A stretch of 64,000 nucleotides of DNA from Butyrivibrio sp. MC2013 (GTDB taxonomy: Bacteria; Bacillota; Clostridia; Lachnospirales; Lachnospiraceae), in NCBI RefSeq assembly GCF_000424585.1, contig NZ_AUKE01000006.1, positions 124,001 through 188,000 of the forward strand. Direction: 5' to 3'. Within the stretch, counting starts at the first letter, position 1; every line of letters starts with the position of its first letter. Of this stretch, positions 1 to 9,892 are shown piece after piece. The notes under the pieces were generated by a model that saw only the letters and a program-made list of their open reading frames with translations, was not told the origin of the DNA and ran no database searches. The position numbers and the translations under genes were made by a program.

Positions 1-1
1 T

Positions 2-2350
2 CTGGGCGAGTACCTGAACAAGGCCCTTATAAATGCCGAGGATGAAGCCAAGGCCATGGGTGACTCCTATGTATCCGTAGAGCACCTGATCCTGTCAGTC
101 ATCGCCCATCCAAACAAAGAGGTTAAGAGCCTCTTTAATGAATTTGGCATTATCAGGAACTCATTTCTCCAGGCCTTGTACCAGGTCAGGGGCGGACAGA
201 CTGTCAACAGTGATAATCCCGAAGCCACCTATGATGCCTTGAGCAAATACGGCGATGAACTGGTAGAGAAGGCCAGGCTCCAGAAGCTGGATCCCGTAAT
301 AGGCAGGGACACCGAGATTCGCACAGTCATCCAGATCCTCTCAAGAAAGACCAAGAATAATCCCGTCCTCATAGGCGAGCCCGGTGTCGGCAAGACCGCT
401 GTAGTAGAGGCCTTGGCGCAAAGGATTGCCAATAATGACGTCCCCTCTTCTCTTAGAGACAAGAGGATCTTTAGTCTGGACATGGGATCCCTGGTGGCAG
501 GAGCCAAGTACAGAGGTGAATTTGAAGAGAGGCTTAAGGCAGTCCTGGAAGACGTAGCCAGAAGCCAGGGCGAGATCATACTCTTTATAGATGAACTGCA
601 TACAATAGTAGGCGCAGGCAAGACCGACGGCGCCCTTGATGCCGGCAATATGTTAAAGCCCCTCCTTGCAAGGGGCGAGCTCCATTGCATTGGCGCCACC
701 ACTCTCAATGAATACAGACAGTACATCGAAAAGGATGCAGCTCTTGAACGCCGTTTCCAGCCGGTAATGGTGGACGAGCCCACAGTAGAGGATTCTATCA
801 GCATTTTAAGGGGTATCAAGGAACGCTACGAAGACTTCCACAAGGTCAGGATCACGGATAATGCCCTGGTAAGCGCAGCAGTCCTTGCCAACAGGTACAT
901 CTCAGACAGATTCCTGCCTGATAAGGCTATCGACCTGGTGGATGAAGCCTGCGCCCTTGTAAAGACCGAGATGGAATCCATGCCTGCCGAGATGGATGAG
1001 ATGAACCGCAAGATCAGGCAGCTGCAGATTGAAGAGACTGCCCTTAGCAAAGAGGACGATTCCCTCTCCCTTGAGCGCCTGTCCAATGTGAGAAAAGAAC
1101 TGGCTGAGCTCAATGAGGAATTCACCCAGCGCCAGGCCAAGTGGACCAATGAAAAAGATTCTGCAGAGCGCCTGGCTGATATCAGAAAAAAGATCAGCTC
1201 TGTCAACGCAGAGATAGAGGTAGCTACCAGAAACAGCGACTTTACCAAGGTCAGCGAACTTCAATATGGCACACTTCCAAAGCTCCAGGCAGAGCTTGAG
1301 GCTGCAGAAGAAGCTGCAGACTCTTCTGATGATGCTTCCAGACTGGTGCATGACAAGGTATCAGAGGATGAGATCGCAAGGATAGTATCCAAATGGACCG
1401 GAATCCCTGTATCCAAGCTCTCCGAAAGCGAGAGGAGCAAGACTCTGCACCTGGCAGATCATCTGCACAAGAGAGTCATAGGCCAGGATGAAGCTGTAAC
1501 AAAGGTTGCAGAAGCAATCATGCGCTCCAAGGCCGGTATCAAGGATCCGGGCAAACCCATAGGCTCTTTCCTCTTCCTGGGACCTACAGGCGTGGGCAAG
1601 ACAGAGCTTGCCAAATCCCTGGCTGCATCACTATTTGATGATGAGAATAATATAGTCAGGATAGATATGAGTGAATATATGGAGAAATTCAGTGTGTCCC
1701 GCCTGATCGGCGCGCCTCCCGGATATGTGGGCTATGAGGAAGGCGGTCAGCTTACAGAAGCTGTACGCAGAAAGCCCTTCTCAGTCATCCTTTTTGACGA
1801 GATAGAAAAGGCTCATCCCGATGTATTCAATGTCATGCTGCAGATACTGGACGATGGCCGCGTAACTGATTCCCAGGGACGTACTGTAGACTTCAAGAAT
1901 ACCATACTGATCATGACTTCAAACCTTGGAGCCCCTGCCCTTCTCTCAGGCATCAGATCAGACGGTTCCATATCAGATGAAGCCCAGGCCGAAGTTACAG
2001 AAGAGCTCCACATGCATTTCAAGCCCGAATTCCTAAACAGGCTGGATGAGATCATCATGTTCCGTCCTCTGACCAAAGACAATATAACTGCTATCATAGA
2101 CCTGATAGTAACAGACCTGAACAAGCGCCTGGCAGACAGAGAGATCAGCATCAGTCTCACAGATGCAGCAAAGGCATATATCGCCGATGAGGCCTACGAT
2201 CCCAGCTATGGTGCAAGGCCCCTTAAGCGCTATATACAAAAGAACGTGGAGACCATGGCCGCAAAGCTTATCCTGTCCGGAAATATCAATCCCGGCGCTG
2301 TGATAAGCTTTGACAAAGGCGCAGACGGCCTGACTGCAAGTGCGCAGTAA
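2..2350 (+). CDS. clpB: ATP-dependent disaggregase ClpB, N-terminus outside window
   Basis: The open frame runs in from the window edge, so the start and most of the N-terminal Clp repeat domain are missing; 782 residues remain of a family that is usually about 860. Two AAA+ modules are visible: Walker A GEPGVGKT near nt 374 and GPTGVGKT near nt 1579, each followed by a Walker B ([16 protein letters not shown]). Between them, about nt 970-1330, is a long charged coiled coil ([13 protein letters not shown] onward), the M-domain that separates ClpB from ClpC. ClpB is a cytoplasmic hexamer that threads aggregated proteins out with DnaK. The C-terminal arm has the usual [11 protein letters not shown] motif. 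Its promoter lies outside the window, so heat-shock control cannot be judged. Confidence 0.95.
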   Translation: MGEYLNKALINAEDEAKAMGDSYVSVEHLILSVIAHPNKEVKSLFNEFGIIRNSFLQALYQVRGGQTVNSDNPEATYDALSKYGDELVEKARLQKLDPVIGRDTEIRTVIQILSRKTKNNPVLIGEPGVGKTAVVEALAQRIANNDVPSSLRDKRIFSLDMGSLVAGAKYRGEFEERLKAVLEDVARSQGEIILFIDELHTIVGAGKTDGALDAGNMLKPLLARGELHCIGATTLNEYRQYIEKDAALERRFQPVMVDEPTVEDSISILRGIKERYEDFHKVRITDNALVSAAVLANRYISDRFLPDKAIDLVDEACALVKTEMESMPAEMDEMNRKIRQLQIEETALSKEDDSLSLERLSNVRKELAELNEEFTQRQAKWTNEKDSAERLADIRKKISSVNAEIEVATRNSDFTKVSELQYGTLPKLQAELEAAEEAADSSDDASRLVHDKVSEDEIARIVSKWTGIPVSKLSESERSKTLHLADHLHKRVIGQDEAVTKVAEAIMRSKAGIKDPGKPIGSFLFLGPTGVGKTELAKSLAASLFDDENNIVRIDMSEYMEKFSVSRLIGAPPGYVGYEEGGQLTEAVRRKPFSVILFDEIEKAHPDVFNVMLQILDDGRVTDSQGRTVDFKNTILIMTSNLGAPALLSGIRSDGSISDEAQAEVTEELHMHFKPEFLNRLDEIIMFRPLTKDNITAIIDLIVTDLNKRLADREISISLTDAAKAYIADEAYDPSYGARPLKRYIQKNVETMAAKLILSGNINPGAVISFDKGADGLTASAQ

Positions 2351-2398
2351 GGTGCATAATGAACCAATTCTGTAATGGATTTTAACACGGAGGAAAAG

Positions 2399-2587
2399 AT
2401 GAACACATTACCCAAGGATCCCGTAATGCTCCTGTCCTACATCAACACACAGCTGAGAGATAATTACTCAACCCTTGATCTTCTTGCAGAAGGACTGGAC
2501 CTTGATAATGAAGCCCTGCAGGAGATCACAGACAAGCTTAGTGCAATAGGATATAATTATGATCCTTCCCGTAATCAATTCAAATAA
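2399..2587 (+). CDS. DUF4250-family small protein
   Basis: A 62-residue protein beginning MNTLPKDPVMLLSYINTQLR. This matches the DUF4250 family of small clostridial proteins as I remember it; no function is known. An in-frame ATG exists upstream at 2375, but the GGAGG at about 2390-2394 lies at good distance before the ATG at 2399, so the shorter form is chosen. It contains a helix-turn-helix-like stretch (TLDLLAEGLDLDNEALQEI) and ends YDPSRNQFK. It follows clpB by 48 bp on the same strand and may be co-transcribed. A strong hairpin follows its stop codon directly. Confidence 0.8.
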   Translation: MNTLPKDPVMLLSYINTQLRDNYSTLDLLAEGLDLDNEALQEITDKLSAIGYNYDPSRNQFK

Positions 2588-2593
2588 TCAAGC

Positions 2594-2648
2594 AATCAAG
2601 ATATTCCCACCACCTAAAGGTGGTGGGTTATCTTGATTATTTTATATA
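2594..2648. repeat. 55-bp palindromic repeat, copy 1 (bidirectional terminator)
   Basis: A near-perfect hairpin with core CCCACCACC-TAAA-GGTGGTGGG and outer arms AATCAAGATA / TATCTTGATT, followed by ATTTTATATA. The same 55 bases occur without a mismatch at 16889-16943, and the flanks differ at both ends. Here it sits between convergent genes, 6 bp after the DUF4250 stop and touching the stop of the response regulator, so it probably ends transcription from both sides. The exact duplication suggests a dispersed, possibly mobile, hairpin unit. Confidence 0.85.
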
Positions 2649-3407
2649 CTATTCAAGCCTAGCTGCAAAAAAGTCTGCTATGATTGCCTTCAGTTCATCA
2701 GGTTCCATGGTCTTAAGAAGGTATTTAACAGGCCTTAGCTCTGCAACCTTCATCACGGAATTCTTGTCGCTTCTGGCAGTAAGGAACATAACAGGTATGT
2801 CCGCTGTTTCAGGCTTTTCATGGAGCTTCATGTATACATCAGGGCCTGACATCTCCGGCATCATATAATCAAGTAGTATCAGATCCACCCTGTTATTCTC
2901 CAGAAAACCCAGGGCATTGGAGCCGGAGTTTGCTATGAAGACCTCATGATCATCCTTCAGCCAGCCCTTAATGGTCCTGAGCATTACTCCATCATCATCC
3001 ACCAAGAGGATCTTCTTTTTGGCATTTTCAGATCCTCCCTTATCCCCGCTCATGATACTGTCTATTTCAGAAGCTAGGACTTTAACATTTATAGGCCTCT
3101 CATATCTATGGATATTCTTGATATCAGGAAGACCTTCCCGGGCCTTATCCATCTCTTCCACGCTTCCTACGAGGAAGATATGGAAGAGTCCTGCGCCGGT
3201 CTCAGAGTTAAGATAATCCAACACTTCACCCGGGGGATCACCCTCCAGATAATAGATATAATAATTGGTCTTATTCTCAAAGGTCCTAAGGCCCTCCAGA
3301 TCAGGATATACCACAAGAGTAGTAAAGCCCTGTGCCTCAAGGCCTTTGACCATACCACGGACCATGAACTTGCCTGCGTCACCCAACAGGATCACTATTT
3401 TTTCCAT
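2649..3407 (-). CDS. Response regulator with N-terminal pseudo-receiver domain
   Basis: 252 residues. The C-terminal half (about 130-250) is a canonical receiver domain: acidic cluster LLVDDDG, phosphoacceptor Asp in LILLDYMMPEMSG, then FLTAR and a Lys in VKYLLKT. The N-terminal half (about 1-125) has alternating strands and helices and ends with an inter-domain Gly/Ser-rich linker, but no phosphoacceptor motif is clear. No DNA-binding or enzymatic output domain is present, so it may act through a partner. The ATG at 3407 has GAGG five bases upstream; an in-frame GTG at 3413 overlaps that site. The RBS overlaps the stop codon of the upstream HAD gene, which suggests translational coupling. 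No histidine kinase is nearby. Confidence 0.85.
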   Translation of the reverse strand: MEKIVILLGDAGKFMVRGMVKGLEAQGFTTLVVYPDLEGLRTFENKTNYYIYYLEGDPPGEVLDYLNSETGAGLFHIFLVGSVEEMDKAREGLPDIKNIHRYERPINVKVLASEIDSIMSGDKGGSENAKKKILLVDDDGVMLRTIKGWLKDDHEVFIANSGSNALGFLENNRVDLILLDYMMPEMSGPDVYMKLHEKPETADIPVMFLTARSDKNSVMKVAELRPVKYLLKTMEPDELKAIIADFFAARLE

Positions 3408-3414
3408 ACACACC

Positions 3415-4221
3415 TCACACCAGGAGTTTGCGGATATCCTCCAGTGAATCGAATATCATGTCCGGTTTCACATCACTCTCCTCCAGATCCTCCATACTGC
3501 TCTCTCCCGTCAATACCAGAATAGAGGATACATCGCTCTTATCTGCAACTGCTATATCGGTATAAAGTCTGTCTCCCACAATAGCAATCTGATCAGCTTT
3601 ATAGCCTGTTTTCTCGATTATATAATCCAGAGTATGCCTTGAGGGCTTGCCAAAAAACTGTGCTTCCACGCCTGTAGATGCCTGTATCAGCTTGGCTATT
3701 GAGCCGCAGTCAGGGATAAACTCGCCGTTTTCAACCGGGCAGTTCCAATCAGGATTGATGCCGTAGAATATACTGCCGTGACGAATGAATCTGCAGGCTT
3801 TCTCCAGCTTCTCATAATTAAGGGTGGTATCAAAGCCCAGAACCACAATATCAGGATCATCTTCCACCATCTTTGCACCGCCTTCTTCAAATTCTTTTAA
3901 TAGCGACGGCGTACCCACCACATATACTGTTTTACCCGGGTGATTTTTGGCCAGGAATCTTAGGATCACATGTGTGGAGATCATCATCTGGTCAGGGCTG
4001 ATCTCGATGCCCATAGCCCTTAGCTTCTCAATATAGGCATTCCTGCTCTTTGAGGAATTATTGGTAAAAAAGTAAAATTCTCTGCCGCTGTCCTTTACCT
4101 TATCAAGGAAGGGGAGTGTGCAGTCAAAGAGTTCATTACCCAGATAAATGGTACCATCCATATCCAGTATAAAGCATTTGATATTATTGATCTTTTCCTT
4201 TGATGCTGCATTATCAAGCAT
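3415..4221 (-). CDS. NagD-like HAD-superfamily phosphatase
   Basis: 268 residues. HAD motif I is DMDGTIYLG (Asp nucleophile and general acid), motif II is FTNNSS, motif III Lys falls in FGKPSR and motif IV is VGDRLYTD. The cap between motifs II and III is of the C2a type seen in NagD/4-nitrophenylphosphatase/AraL proteins, which hydrolyse small sugar phosphates or nucleotides. The ATG at 4221 is preceded by AAAGGA at nine bases; longer in-frame starts run into the upstream gene. It lies in a minus-strand run SNF2 helicase > HAD > response regulator with very short gaps. The substrate cannot be told from sequence. Confidence 0.85.
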   Translation of the reverse strand: MLDNAASKEKINNIKCFILDMDGTIYLGNELFDCTLPFLDKVKDSGREFYFFTNNSSKSRNAYIEKLRAMGIEISPDQMMISTHVILRFLAKNHPGKTVYVVGTPSLLKEFEEGGAKMVEDDPDIVVLGFDTTLNYEKLEKACRFIRHGSIFYGINPDWNCPVENGEFIPDCGSIAKLIQASTGVEAQFFGKPSRHTLDYIIEKTGYKADQIAIVGDRLYTDIAVADKSDVSSILVLTGESSMEDLEESDVKPDMIFDSLEDIRKLLV

Positions 4222-4259
4222 AAATCTCAATCCTTTCATATTTATCCAACAAGTCTTTT

Positions 4260-7200
4260 TCATTCAAGAAGATTCAAAAGGTCATCCCTGGAAAGCGATG
4301 ACGAAGCTACGCCTTCACTCTCCAGAATATCCTCTGCCAGAGCCTTCTTTTTCTCCTGGAGCTCCAATATCTTGTCTTCCACAGTATCACTGGCGATCAG
4401 ACGAAATACTGTCACAGGGTTTTTCTGTCCTATCCTATGCGCCCTATCCGTAGCCTGGTTCTGAGCAGCCAGATTCCACCAGGGATCATAATGTATCACA
4501 ACATCCGCACCTGTAAGGTTAAGGCCTGTGCCACCTGCCTTTAGGGATATGAGAAATACAGGGACTACGCCCTTATTAAAAGCTTTTACCAGCTCGAGCC
4601 TATGCTCTTTTGGTGTGGAGCCTGTGATCACATAATACTTTATTCCTTCATTATCCAGGCGCTTTTTTAGTATATCAAGCATGGATACAAATTGGGAGAA
4701 TACCAGTATCTTGTGCTCTCCTTCTATAGCCTGGCCAATGAGATCCATGCACAGATCTGTCTTTGCGCTGGAGCCGCGGTATTTTTCAAAGCACAGCGCC
4801 GGGTTGCAGCAGATCTGCCTGATCCTGGTCAGCTCTGAGAGCACCTCTATCTTGCTCTTTGTATAGTCTTCTTCACTCTGGCCTTCCAGACGGGCTTTCA
4901 TATAATAAACCTGGGCATCATAGAGCTTCCTCTGATCCTCATCCATCTGCGCATAGCGGATCTCTTCAAGCTTATCCGGAAGATCCTTTAACACGTCCTT
5001 CTTTTTCCTTCTCAGGATAAAAGGTGCTACCATGCTCCTTAGCCTCTCCATGGCATCTGTCTGTTCGTCCCTTACTATAGGCATTTCATATTTATCCCGG
5101 AAGTAATTGTAGCTATACAATATACCGGGCATCAGATAATCAAAAATGCTCCATAGTTCGGATAGTCTGTTTTCTATAGGTGTGCCCGTCAGTGCCAGCT
5201 TGCAGTCTGCCTTTATGAGCTTTACGCTCTTGGCCGCCTGAGACAGGTGATTCTTGATATACTGAGCTTCATCTATGATCTGCACATTAAAGCTGTGATC
5301 CTCATACTCAGCTATATCTCTCTTGATGAGATCATAGCTTGTTACAGCCACATCATAATGCTCTATGTCCCTGATCTTCCCTCTGCGCTCAGTCTTATTC
5401 CCGGTTATGAGGATGCAGTTCAGACCGGGGGCAAAGCGCCTGATTTCTTCGCCCCAGTTATAAACAAGAGAAGCCGGCACCACGATAAGGGACGTGCCTG
5501 CCTCCCCCTCTTCCCTTAGGGCTTCCAATACCGTTATAGCCTGGATAGTCTTGCCTAGGCCCATCTCATCTGCCAGTACTCCTCCAAAGCCGTATTTACC
5601 AAGGGTCCTGATCCACTGATAGCCCTCCTCCTGGTAGCTCCTGAGCTGGCCCTTAAGGCCTGCCGGCAGGTCAAATTCTGCGTCTCTTATAGTCTTGAAT
5701 TCCTGGATCAGCTTCTTGAAATGCCTGTCCCTATGCTCATACATACCACTGCCCTCTTCAAGCATCCTGTCCAGATATAGGGCCCTGTAGGCAGGTATCT
5801 GCATTTTGCCTTCCACAAAGGAGCGCAGGTCCAGATGCAGATCATCCATTATCCTGCCCAGAGTTTCAATGCTCTCACCCTCCAGACGGATAAAGTCACC
5901 GTTCTTTAACCTGTAATACCTCTTTTTCTTTCTATATGAGTCCAGTATAGCCATAAGCTCATCGGGGCTGATATCATCAGCTGACAGCTCCAGATCCAGG
6001 AGATTTGAGGATATGGACACACCCACCCTTAGCTTGGCATTCTTACGGATATTCAGCGCCAGGAAGCTGTCTGTATGACGCACCTGGCCCAATGCCTGCA
6101 TCTCATCAAGGCCATAGGAGAGAAGATCATATACCAGCTCCTCATTCTTCTTTTCATTGCAGATGAAGAGCTCATTATCTTCATCTTTATCGGGAAAGAA
6201 CCGCCCTAGCAGCTGCAGGACCTCATTTTCTATACCTGTGTCCCTAAAGCCCTCGCTGTTCATGGAGCCTGCAAACAAGGTCCCTGTATAGTCTCCATAG
6301 GAATACTCTGCCTTGCATGTCACATAGCCCTTTTCCCTGTCCAGATAAAAGCAAAAGCTTGCCTTGGGCAAGAGATAATTATTTATCCAATCTTCATCCT
6401 TTACATTGACCGTTGCTCTCTCTGTCAGTTCAGGCAGGGTGTAGTAGTAGAACCTGCTCAGATTCCTCATGCCTACGCTTATGTCCAAAAGGCCGCCCTT
6501 TGCAGCCCTCTGCAGGGGCTCTATTGTCCTGGCATCATGGCTGCTTATACGGTTTAGCTTTCCGCCTGCGACTATATAAGAATATTTCTCACCCTTAAAG
6601 ACATGGGGGATTCTGCCACTTATCCTTATTCCCACAGGCTTGTCATCACTGCCCTGCATGCGCTCTATATTGATGACTGGGGAGACCATCTCGTTTCCCA
6701 TTTCCAGCTGCCTTTTGCCTTTTCCCGGCTCCTCAGCGTCAAATCCATGAGCAGCTATGCTGTATCCTTCGCAGATATCATAAAAGGAGTCCAGATAATG
6801 ACCATATAGGAATACTTCATCCTTGTATCCAAACAGGTCCACATTCTCATCCATTCTGTTATACATTAGCGAGGAATAGCTGCTGGTCCTAAAGGAACCA
6901 TGGATGCGAGCACCTCTGTTTTCCTCAGCCAGATTATCCAGAAAATCATATACTACCCGGCCATGAGCACCCAGGAGCCCCCTGCCCAGTCTGATAACCG
7001 TAGGGCCAAATTTCATAGGCCTGTTATTCTTTACCGCCAGATAGAATTCATTTAGCTTACTGATCTTGTATTTCCTGGGAGTATATAGATAAAAGACAGC
7101 TGCCAGCTCACCGCTCCCGGTCAGACTAAGCTCAGGAACTATGTCCAGCCCATCACTTTCGGCGGCCCCATCCCACTCAGTATCAGGCAAGCCCTTGTCG

Positions 7201-8090
7201 TATGCGATAGCTCTCATGAGGCCTGCTGCCATTTCATCGGTAGCATCCACTTCAACCCCGTTATTATCCAGATAGTCTTTAAAGAGATATAGAAGAGCCG
7301 CTTCGTGCTCACAGAGCTCCTTTACGTATTTAAAGCCGTTACCGCGGCATCCAAGGACCATGCAGTTGTGGAATATCATTCTGCATGGCCCCATGGTAAT
7401 GTTCACTTTATATTGGGAGTTTCTAAGTCTTCCCTCTATAACGGCATACTTATCATGAGGAGATGAATTTGGATCTTTTTGCAGATAAGATAGCATACCT
7501 GTGGCTGACTGAAAGCTGACATCCGTAATAGTGATATCCCCGTTCCCGGCCAGGAGCACTCCCTTTTTCCAGGTAGAGGGCTCTATCTCTGCGCTCTCAA
7601 GGATCGCAGGATAATCATAATAACGGTAGCTCATGATCTCATCCACTGCAGATACCGGCGTTTGTCCCTTATCCGGCGGATCATATACCACTATACCATT
7701 ATCATTAATTTTATAACCCTCTCCGCCCATGAGGTCAGTTTCACTGACATTTTCACTAACCGCAATCTCTGCAATCTCGTTTTCTATTTCATCAAGAGCT
7801 TCGGCAAGGTTATTTTCCAGCTCATACAAAAGAGCCGCTTCATGCCTGCAGCGCTTGCCCTCTCTTGCTTCTTCACAGGTGCAGTTCTCATATATCACAG
7901 AATTGGAATTATCCGCAAGGCCCACGGTAACCAGGTAATGCACCCCTGCTTCTCCTATTACCTCGCCGGATATCACCTGCCCCTTCCTGATAATATTGCG
8001 CACTCTGTTCTTTAGATGATAATCCATGCCCCTGGCTCTGACACTCTGGTCAAACCTGGGCCTCCAGTCTATCAGTATCCTCTTTGCCAT
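4260..8090 (-). CDS. SNF2-family DNA-dependent ATPase/helicase with SWIM domains
   Basis: 1276 residues, very large. A SWIM zinc-binding motif (CTCEEAREGKRCRHE) lies near residues 66-85, and a second Cys/His-rich segment (CMVLGCRG to LCEHEAALLY) near 235-265 looks like a degenerate repeat of it. A long middle region corresponds to the bacterial SNF2-associated domain. The motor starts with DEMGLGKT (about residue 840), then DEAQ box, LTGTPIEN, and helicase C motifs LKAGGTGLNLTGAD and QATDRAHRIGQ. Such proteins translocate on duplex DNA and remodel protein-DNA complexes; the exact role in bacteria is mostly unknown. The ATG at 8090 has AGAGG eight bases upstream. It heads the operon with the HAD phosphatase and response regulator. 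Confidence 0.92.
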   Translation of the reverse strand: MAKRILIDWRPRFDQSVRARGMDYHLKNRVRNIIRKGQVISGEVIGEAGVHYLVTVGLADNSNSVIYENCTCEEAREGKRCRHEAALLYELENNLAEALDEIENEIAEIAVSENVSETDLMGGEGYKINDNGIVVYDPPDKGQTPVSAVDEIMSYRYYDYPAILESAEIEPSTWKKGVLLAGNGDITITDVSFQSATGMLSYLQKDPNSSPHDKYAVIEGRLRNSQYKVNITMGPCRMIFHNCMVLGCRGNGFKYVKELCEHEAALLYLFKDYLDNNGVEVDATDEMAAGLMRAIAYDKGLPDTEWDGAAESDGLDIVPELSLTGSGELAAVFYLYTPRKYKISKLNEFYLAVKNNRPMKFGPTVIRLGRGLLGAHGRVVYDFLDNLAEENRGARIHGSFRTSSYSSLMYNRMDENVDLFGYKDEVFLYGHYLDSFYDICEGYSIAAHGFDAEEPGKGKRQLEMGNEMVSPVINIERMQGSDDKPVGIRISGRIPHVFKGEKYSYIVAGGKLNRISSHDARTIEPLQRAAKGGLLDISVGMRNLSRFYYYTLPELTERATVNVKDEDWINNYLLPKASFCFYLDREKGYVTCKAEYSYGDYTGTLFAGSMNSEGFRDTGIENEVLQLLGRFFPDKDEDNELFICNEKKNEELVYDLLSYGLDEMQALGQVRHTDSFLALNIRKNAKLRVGVSISSNLLDLELSADDISPDELMAILDSYRKKKRYYRLKNGDFIRLEGESIETLGRIMDDLHLDLRSFVEGKMQIPAYRALYLDRMLEEGSGMYEHRDRHFKKLIQEFKTIRDAEFDLPAGLKGQLRSYQEEGYQWIRTLGKYGFGGVLADEMGLGKTIQAITVLEALREEGEAGTSLIVVPASLVYNWGEEIRRFAPGLNCILITGNKTERRGKIRDIEHYDVAVTSYDLIKRDIAEYEDHSFNVQIIDEAQYIKNHLSQAAKSVKLIKADCKLALTGTPIENRLSELWSIFDYLMPGILYSYNYFRDKYEMPIVRDEQTDAMERLRSMVAPFILRRKKKDVLKDLPDKLEEIRYAQMDEDQRKLYDAQVYYMKARLEGQSEEDYTKSKIEVLSELTRIRQICCNPALCFEKYRGSSAKTDLCMDLIGQAIEGEHKILVFSQFVSMLDILKKRLDNEGIKYYVITGSTPKEHRLELVKAFNKGVVPVFLISLKAGGTGLNLTGADVVIHYDPWWNLAAQNQATDRAHRIGQKNPVTVFRLIASDTVEDKILELQEKKKALAEDILESEGVASSSLSRDDLLNLLE

Positions 8091-8176
8091 TAATAGGTCC
8101 TCTTTAGCACAATTAACTACCACTCTTCATTATCCGATATTTATGGGCCTTAGTTCAAGTGGATATCCAAAACACA

Positions 8177-8214
8177 ACAGACTGCCGGCAAATTTATGAT
8201 TGCCGGCAGTCTGT
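8177..8214 (-). terminator. Rho-independent terminator after htrA
   Basis: A perfect 15-bp stem (8177-8191 with 8200-8214, core ACTGCCGGCAA) and 8-nt loop. On the minus strand it is followed by TGTTGTGTTTTGG, a weak T tract. It lies between the htrA 3' end and the SNF2 start. Confidence 0.75.
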
Positions 8215-8304
8215 CGTATTATCACTATTATCCAACGAGGTATGTATTCTTTGGTTTTCTTTTATAAACACGCTATCACTGTGTTTTTCCCTAGATTTTT
8301 ATTC

Positions 8305-9693
8305 TTAGTTATCTTCCTCTTCCTGAGGCATTTCACCAAGTGTGACTTCTATATCAAGGCTGCCGTACTGACCGTTGTCTTTACGAAGGACTGTTACAGT
8401 TACTGTAGAGCCTTTTTCATAATAGCTCATCATAGATGTCAGATCAGCTGCGGATGTGATACTGTTGCCATCAAAAGCTGTGATCAGGTCTCCTTCCTTG
8501 ATGCCTGCCTTGTCAGCTGCGCCGCCTTCATTAACAGCTGCCACATATGCTCCGTCGATGCCGCTGGGAGTCATTACAGAGATGCCCAGAGCTCCCCTGT
8601 CCTCATCCTTGACAGCGATCTTGGTATCCAGGTTCATTAACCTGTCAATGAGCTCTTCTACGTCTGAGATCGGGATTGCAAAGCCCATGCCTTCTACTGT
8701 TGTAGAACCGATCTTACTGGAGGTAACGCCTATGACTTCACCTGACGCATTAAGGAGAGCTCCGCCAGAATTGCCGGGATTGATTGCTGCATCTGTCTGG
8801 ATAAAGGAATTCTTTTCACCATCCTCTGTCTCTATCTCTCTGCCAAGGGCGCTGACTACGCCTGTTGTTACAGACTGGCCATATCCAAGAGCATTACCGA
8901 TAGCTATGGCAGGCTCGCCTACCTGGAGCTCATCAGAATTACCTATGGAAGCTATCTTGATGGCATCAAGGGTATCATCTGTAATGTCCTCTATTTCAAC
9001 TGCTATAACAGCGATATCCACAGAAGGATCAGTGCCTTTCAGATATGCTGTAGCTGAGTTGCCATCACTAAAGGTGGCGCTCATGCTGCTGGCGCCCTCT
9101 ACCACATGATTGTTGGTCACAATTATCAGCTCGCTGTCGCTCTTGCCTACTATGATTCCCGAACCGGAACCTGCCTGTTCCTGCTCCATGGTCTGACCAA
9201 AGAAATTCATGGTCCTGGTCTTGAAATTACAATCTATGGATACAATAGATGGCATTGCGCTCTTTACTACGCTTGTAACGTCGCTGCTGATGATGGATAC
9301 ACCGCCATGTCCAAGCTTTAAAGCTCCGCTGTCCTTTGCTTCATCTGACAGTTCTCCCAGCTTTGAGGATCTTTCAGGCTGATCAGCTCCGGCTTCTGCA
9401 GTATCAGCACCAGCTTCATCTGCAGCTGATGCCTTTTCATCCAGCCAGTTCATTATGCCTTTTTCAGCTACCGAGCTATACTCTTTGACTCCGTATACAC
9501 CTGCGCCTGCACTTAATCCAAAGACTGCTGCCAGAGCAATGGCTGCTGCAGCCCTGGCCATCTTATTTCCGCCCTTTTTGGTTTTCTTGTTATTATTATC
9601 TCTATTGCCGGGCTCTACAGGTATATTGCCGTAGCCTTCTGATATACCATTTGAATAATTACCATTCATCTGATCATAATTCTCGTTACTCAT
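8305..9693 (-). CDS. HtrA/DegP-like membrane-anchored serine protease
   Basis: 462 residues. A hydrophilic Asn-rich cytoplasmic head (1-44) is followed by one membrane segment (about 45-68), an acidic spacer, the trypsin-like domain and one C-terminal PDZ domain (about 365-450). The catalytic triad is complete: His196 in TNNHVVEG, Asp226 in DPSVDIAVI and Ser309 in NPGNSGGAL. HtrA proteases degrade or refold damaged exported proteins at the membrane-wall interface. AAGGAG precedes the ATG at good distance. It is monocistronic, with its own terminator downstream. No CssR-type operator was recognised. Confidence 0.93.
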   Translation of the reverse strand: MSNENYDQMNGNYSNGISEGYGNIPVEPGNRDNNNKKTKKGGNKMARAAAAIALAAVFGLSAGAGVYGVKEYSSVAEKGIMNWLDEKASAADEAGADTAEAGADQPERSSKLGELSDEAKDSGALKLGHGGVSIISSDVTSVVKSAMPSIVSIDCNFKTRTMNFFGQTMEQEQAGSGSGIIVGKSDSELIIVTNNHVVEGASSMSATFSDGNSATAYLKGTDPSVDIAVIAVEIEDITDDTLDAIKIASIGNSDELQVGEPAIAIGNALGYGQSVTTGVVSALGREIETEDGEKNSFIQTDAAINPGNSGGALLNASGEVIGVTSSKIGSTTVEGMGFAIPISDVEELIDRLMNLDTKIAVKDEDRGALGISVMTPSGIDGAYVAAVNEGGAADKAGIKEGDLITAFDGNSITSAADLTSMMSYYEKGSTVTVTVLRKDNGQYGSLDIEVTLGEMPQEEEDN

Positions 9694-9835
9694 GATTATC
9701 TCCTTTCGATCGGCTATATGATCAACGCTCTCAGCCGGTTCTCATCTCTTTTGATGATTCTAAGTCTAAGGAGAAGCTGTGACGGAATTGTGATTCAAAT
9801 GTGTAGCAATTGTGTTCACTTCCTAAAAAAAGATA

Positions 9836-9867
9836 AAAGCCAATCGTTTATGTAAACAATTGGCTTT
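9836..9867 (-). terminator. Rho-independent terminator of the tig-clpP-clpX-engB run
   Basis: A 15-bp stem with one mismatch (AAAGCCAATCGTTTA with TAAACAATTGGCTTT). On the minus strand it is followed by TATCTTTTTTTAGG, a good T tract. It lies about 210 bp beyond the engB stop, past a row of other hairpins. Confidence 0.8.
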
Positions 9868-9892
9868 CGTTAATGATCTTATTTTATGAGGT

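Noticed and set aside
229-819. Long open frame on the minus strand inside clpB
   Set aside because: Antisense shadow of a strongly conserved gene; no RBS, no family, low-complexity composition.
2594-2648. CRISPR-like repeat
   Set aside because: Only two copies 14 kb apart, no spacers and no cas genes; the GGNN linker repeats in the chitinase are also not CRISPR.
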